Source of the DNA: Paracoccaceae bacterium
GTDB taxonomy: Bacteria > Pseudomonadota > Alphaproteobacteria > Rhodobacterales > Rhodobacteraceae
Length of the DNA: 5,223 nucleotides
Direction: 5' to 3'
Assembly (NCBI GenBank): GCA_024742655.1
Contig: JANSYB010000221.1
Coordinates: 1-5,223 of the forward strand
Positions 4,969 through 5,223 of the stretch are shown here, one piece after another. Position 1 is the stretch's first letter. Each line of letters starts with the position of its first letter. Below the pieces are notes generated by a model, which was not told the origin of the DNA, did no database searches, and worked only from the letters and a program-made list of their open reading frames with translations. A program made the position numbers and the translations under genes.

Positions 4969-5223
4969 AGTGTCGCGCCATTGGTCCGAGAGACGATTGC
5001 GACGGGTGGCCCCCCAGGGCCTGCGTGGCCCGAACGCAAATGCGTCTTGTGTGGCAACGCCACGCCCCTCAGCAGGGTTCACCGCCCATGACTGCCGTCA
5101 TATCCGTTGACCGGCGGGCTTTGCCAATTGCCCAAGACCCCATCCCTTGGGGCGAACACCTCGACCAAAAGGGGATGACACATCGCCATGTCGCTGGAAT
5201 GCTCGGCCGAACAATCGCCACCC

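Larger units (their letters stand above)
4701..5223. other. Gene-poor, hairpin-rich terminal region
   Basis: I find no gene I can support in these 520 bp. Readable frames here are short, lack good ribosome binding sites and cross the repeats. Perfect short stems are frequent. Examples are CTGTGC (4751-4756) with GCACAG (4787-4792), enclosing GCGCC/GGCGC (4775-4788), CGTTGCC (4803-4809) with GGCAACG (4840-4846), and GGCCC/GGGCC (5008-5021). GTGGC/GCCAC (5051-5063) is another. An 11-bp inverted pair, CTTTTGGTCGA (4696-4706) and TCGACCAAAAG (5161-5171), spans most of the region. From about 5079 a frame is open to the right edge on each strand, and neither can be confirmed. The region may be a spacer between convergent units, decayed sequence, or host to a small RNA. 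Confidence 0.5.

Noticed and set aside
5107..5135. TTGACC as a -35 element near the right edge
   Set aside because: No -10-like hexamer occurs 16-18 bp downstream.

Overview
The window reads as ordinary chromosomal DNA from a high-GC alphaproteobacterium. It is most likely a member of the Rhodobacteraceae (Roseobacter/Rhodobacter group). The basis is the character of the proteins: a DinB with an N-terminal cysteine-pair extension, a 41-residue cysteine-poor L36, and an N-formylglutamate amidohydrolase-family protein. Dense GC-ending codons and a GTATTT-centred intergenic repeat of a type I associate with this family add to this. The assignment is from memory of the families, not from a search.

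Layout, left to right. Positions 1-261 are a regulatory region between a leftward gene, of which only the first three codons are present, and a rightward group of genes. This region carries two tandem DnaA-box-like sites. The rightward group holds an 84-residue protein of unknown function, an 89-residue protein of unknown function, and pyrF (OMP decarboxylase, the last step of UMP synthesis). A leftward Nudix hydrolase gene meets pyrF tail to tail, with both stop codons sharing a TTAA. Only 26 bp from the Nudix start, dinB (DNA polymerase IV) is read rightward. It ends 3 bp from the stop of a leftward N-formylglutamate amidohydrolase-family gene. The 146-bp gap at 4228-4373 holds a good sigma70-type promoter facing right and a structured leader. 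These drive tRNA-Val(GAC) and then, probably on the same transcript, rpmJ (ribosomal protein L36). An intrinsic terminator closes this unit at about 4672-4700.

The last 520 bp (4701-5223) hold no convincing gene. They are rich in short perfect hairpins. Around 4878-4970 there is a near-palindromic module: two copies of a GTATTT-centred repeat in opposite orientation, flanking a small symmetric hairpin. A short reading frame enters from the right edge on each strand, and neither can be called.

Functionally, the window mixes nucleotide metabolism (pyrF, Nudix), lesion-tolerant replication (dinB), amino-acid catabolism (amidohydrolase) and translation (tRNA-Val, L36). I see no mobile element, CRISPR array, defence island or clearly new multi-gene system. 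The items most worth a second look are the repeat module, the DnaA-box pair, the hairpin in front of pyrF, and the two small proteins upstream of pyrF.
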